A DNA stretch of 64,000 nucleotides from Sphingomonas sp. Root710 (GTDB lineage: Bacteria > Pseudomonadota > Alphaproteobacteria > Sphingomonadales > Sphingomonadaceae): NCBI RefSeq assembly GCF_001429065.1, contig NZ_LMIB01000012.1:628506-692505 (forward strand), in the 5' to 3' direction. Shown here piece by piece: positions 63,156-64,000 of the stretch. Every line of letters starts with the position of its first letter. Position 1 is the first letter of the stretch. The notes under the pieces are model-generated. The model saw only the letters and a program-made list of their open reading frames with translations. It was not told the DNA's origin and made no database searches. The position numbers and the translations under genes are program-made.

Positions 63156-64000
63156 ACCGCCGCCTCGTCCTGCTGCTGATATCTGCAACGGCGCTGAGCG
63201 CGTGCAGCTTCGAGCCGGCCTATCGCCGCCCCGCGCCCGCGATCCCGGCGGCGTTGCCAGCCGAGGGCGCGCAGGCTGAAGCGCCCTATGCGACGCTCAG
63301 CTATCGCGACGTTTTCCGCGACCCGAATCTGGTCGCGCTGATCGATCAGGCGCTGGCGAACAATCAGGACCTCAAGGCCGCGCTCGCCAATGTCCAGTCG
63401 GCGCGCGCGCTGTCCACCATTGCCCGCGCCGATCTCTTCCCGCAGGTCGACGCCTCGGCGGGGCTGACCACCGGTGACAGTTCGAACCAGAACTCGTCCG
63501 GCGCGGGCAATGCCGGGCGCGGACGGCGGACCAGCTACAGCGCCGATCTGGGCGCGAGCTGGGAAATCGACCTGTTCGGGCGGCTGCGGAGCCTGAACAA
63601 TGCGGCCTTCAACCAATATCTCGGCAGCGAGGCGGCGCAGCGCGGGGCGCGGCTGGCGCTGATCGCCCAGGTCGCCAATGTCTATCTGGCGCTCGCCGCC
63701 GACCGCAGCCTGCTTAAGATCGCCGGTGAGACCCGCGCCAGCGCAGCGAAGAGCGTCGACCTGACCCGCGCGCTGCTCAAGGGCGGGGTCGCGCCGCGTA
63801 CCGACCTGCGCCAGGCCGAGACGGTGCTGGCCCAGGCCGAAGCCGATCAGGCGGCGCTGGAAACCGCCGTCGCACAGGACCGCAACGCGCTGCAGCTGCT
63901 GATCGGCGCACCAGTCGAAGAGGCGCTGCTGCCGGCATCGATCGAGAGCGTCGACGGGCTGCTTGCCGAAGCCCCCGCCGGGCTCGACAGTTCGGTCCTG
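63152..64000 (+). CDS. RND outer-membrane factor (NodT/OprM type), partial
   Basis: The start of a TolC-like outer-membrane channel lipoprotein (lipobox LSAC, Cys17) belonging to the same efflux operon. The ATG overlaps the pump stop (ATGA). The first 283 codons are visible: FEPAYRRPAPAIP, then the alpha-hairpin regions with QALANNQDLKAALANVQSAR and YLALAADRSLLKIAGETR. The gene runs off the window, so its C-terminus is not seen. Confidence 0.93.
   Translation, partial: MNRRLVLLLISATALSACSFEPAYRRPAPAIPAALPAEGAQAEAPYATLSYRDVFRDPNLVALIDQALANNQDLKAALANVQSARALSTIARADLFPQVDASAGLTTGDSSNQNSSGAGNAGRGRRTSYSADLGASWEIDLFGRLRSLNNAAFNQYLGSEAAQRGARLALIAQVANVYLALAADRSLLKIAGETRASAAKSVDLTRALLKGGVAPRTDLRQAETVLAQAEADQAALETAVAQDRNALQLLIGAPVEEALLPASIESVDGLLAEAPAGLDSSVL

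Noticed and set aside
1-64000. Mobile elements or genomic-island boundaries for the two catabolic clusters
   Set aside because: No transposase, integrase, tRNA-linked attachment site or direct repeat was seen; the clusters' accessory nature is inferred from gene content only.

Overview
The window reads as chromosome of a GC-rich alphaproteobacterium of the sphingomonad type (Sphingomonas, Sphingobium, Rhizorhabdus and relatives). This is inferred from five TonB-dependent receptors (TBDRs) in 64 kb, the gene content, and the order M48 protease, RNase E, amidase, PBP1A, prfB. I could run no searches, so genus and species are not claimed. No rRNA, tRNA, CRISPR array, integrase or intact insertion sequence was seen.

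Layout. (1) 1-4.4 kb: two tandem paralogous TBDRs, the first cut by the window edge, with a shared leader motif. (2) 4.7-17.5 kb: a catabolic cluster on the minus strand. It encodes a TIM-barrel isomerase-like protein, a CocE-type hydrolase, two SDRs, a TBDR, a PadR regulator, a cyclase, a fumarylacetoacetase-family hydrolase, an NmrA-like protein, two EthD-domain proteins and a decayed acyl-CoA ligase. Three ATGT-N8-ACAT sites flank its transcription units, as expected of a PadR regulon. (3) 17.9-19.1 kb: a membrane protein and an exported protein of unknown function. (4) 19.5-31.7 kb: a second cluster. It encodes a CstA/BtsT-type transporter with its YbdD partner, an exported RidA, a Tat-type lipoprotein FAD oxidase, a lipoprotein carboxylesterase, a TBDR, a class V aminotransferase, an ornithine-cyclodeaminase-like protein and a HutC-type GntR regulator. 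Three perfect HutC-type palindromes (GTMTAKAC) lie in its promoter regions. (5) 32.0-39.4 kb: a divergent AraC/SDR pair, then an AraC regulator, an exported alpha/beta hydrolase, a TBDR and an MFS transporter. (6) 39.5-49.9 kb: a BLUF photoreceptor coupled to a PagL-like lipid A deacylase, ExoD, a BASS-family transporter, a DUF885 peptidase-like protein, two orphan peptide-binding-like lipoproteins, DUF4112, a DsbA-like thioredoxin and an M48 protease. (7) 50-58.2 kb: core housekeeping genes rne, amidase, mrcA and prfB. (8) 58.4-64 kb: a low-complexity exported protein and an RND efflux operon whose outer-membrane factor runs off the window.

The most interesting part is regions 2 and 4. Each is a self-contained module of uptake, hydrolysis and catabolism, and each carries its own regulator and a matching set of palindromic operators. 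In region 4 the oxidase and the RidA deaminase both carry export signals, which suggests oxidation and imine hydrolysis outside the cytoplasm. The substrates of both clusters are unknown. The housekeeping half carries several strong palindromic repeats: a REPIN-like pair, a 105-bp element and a 36-bp perfect stem.
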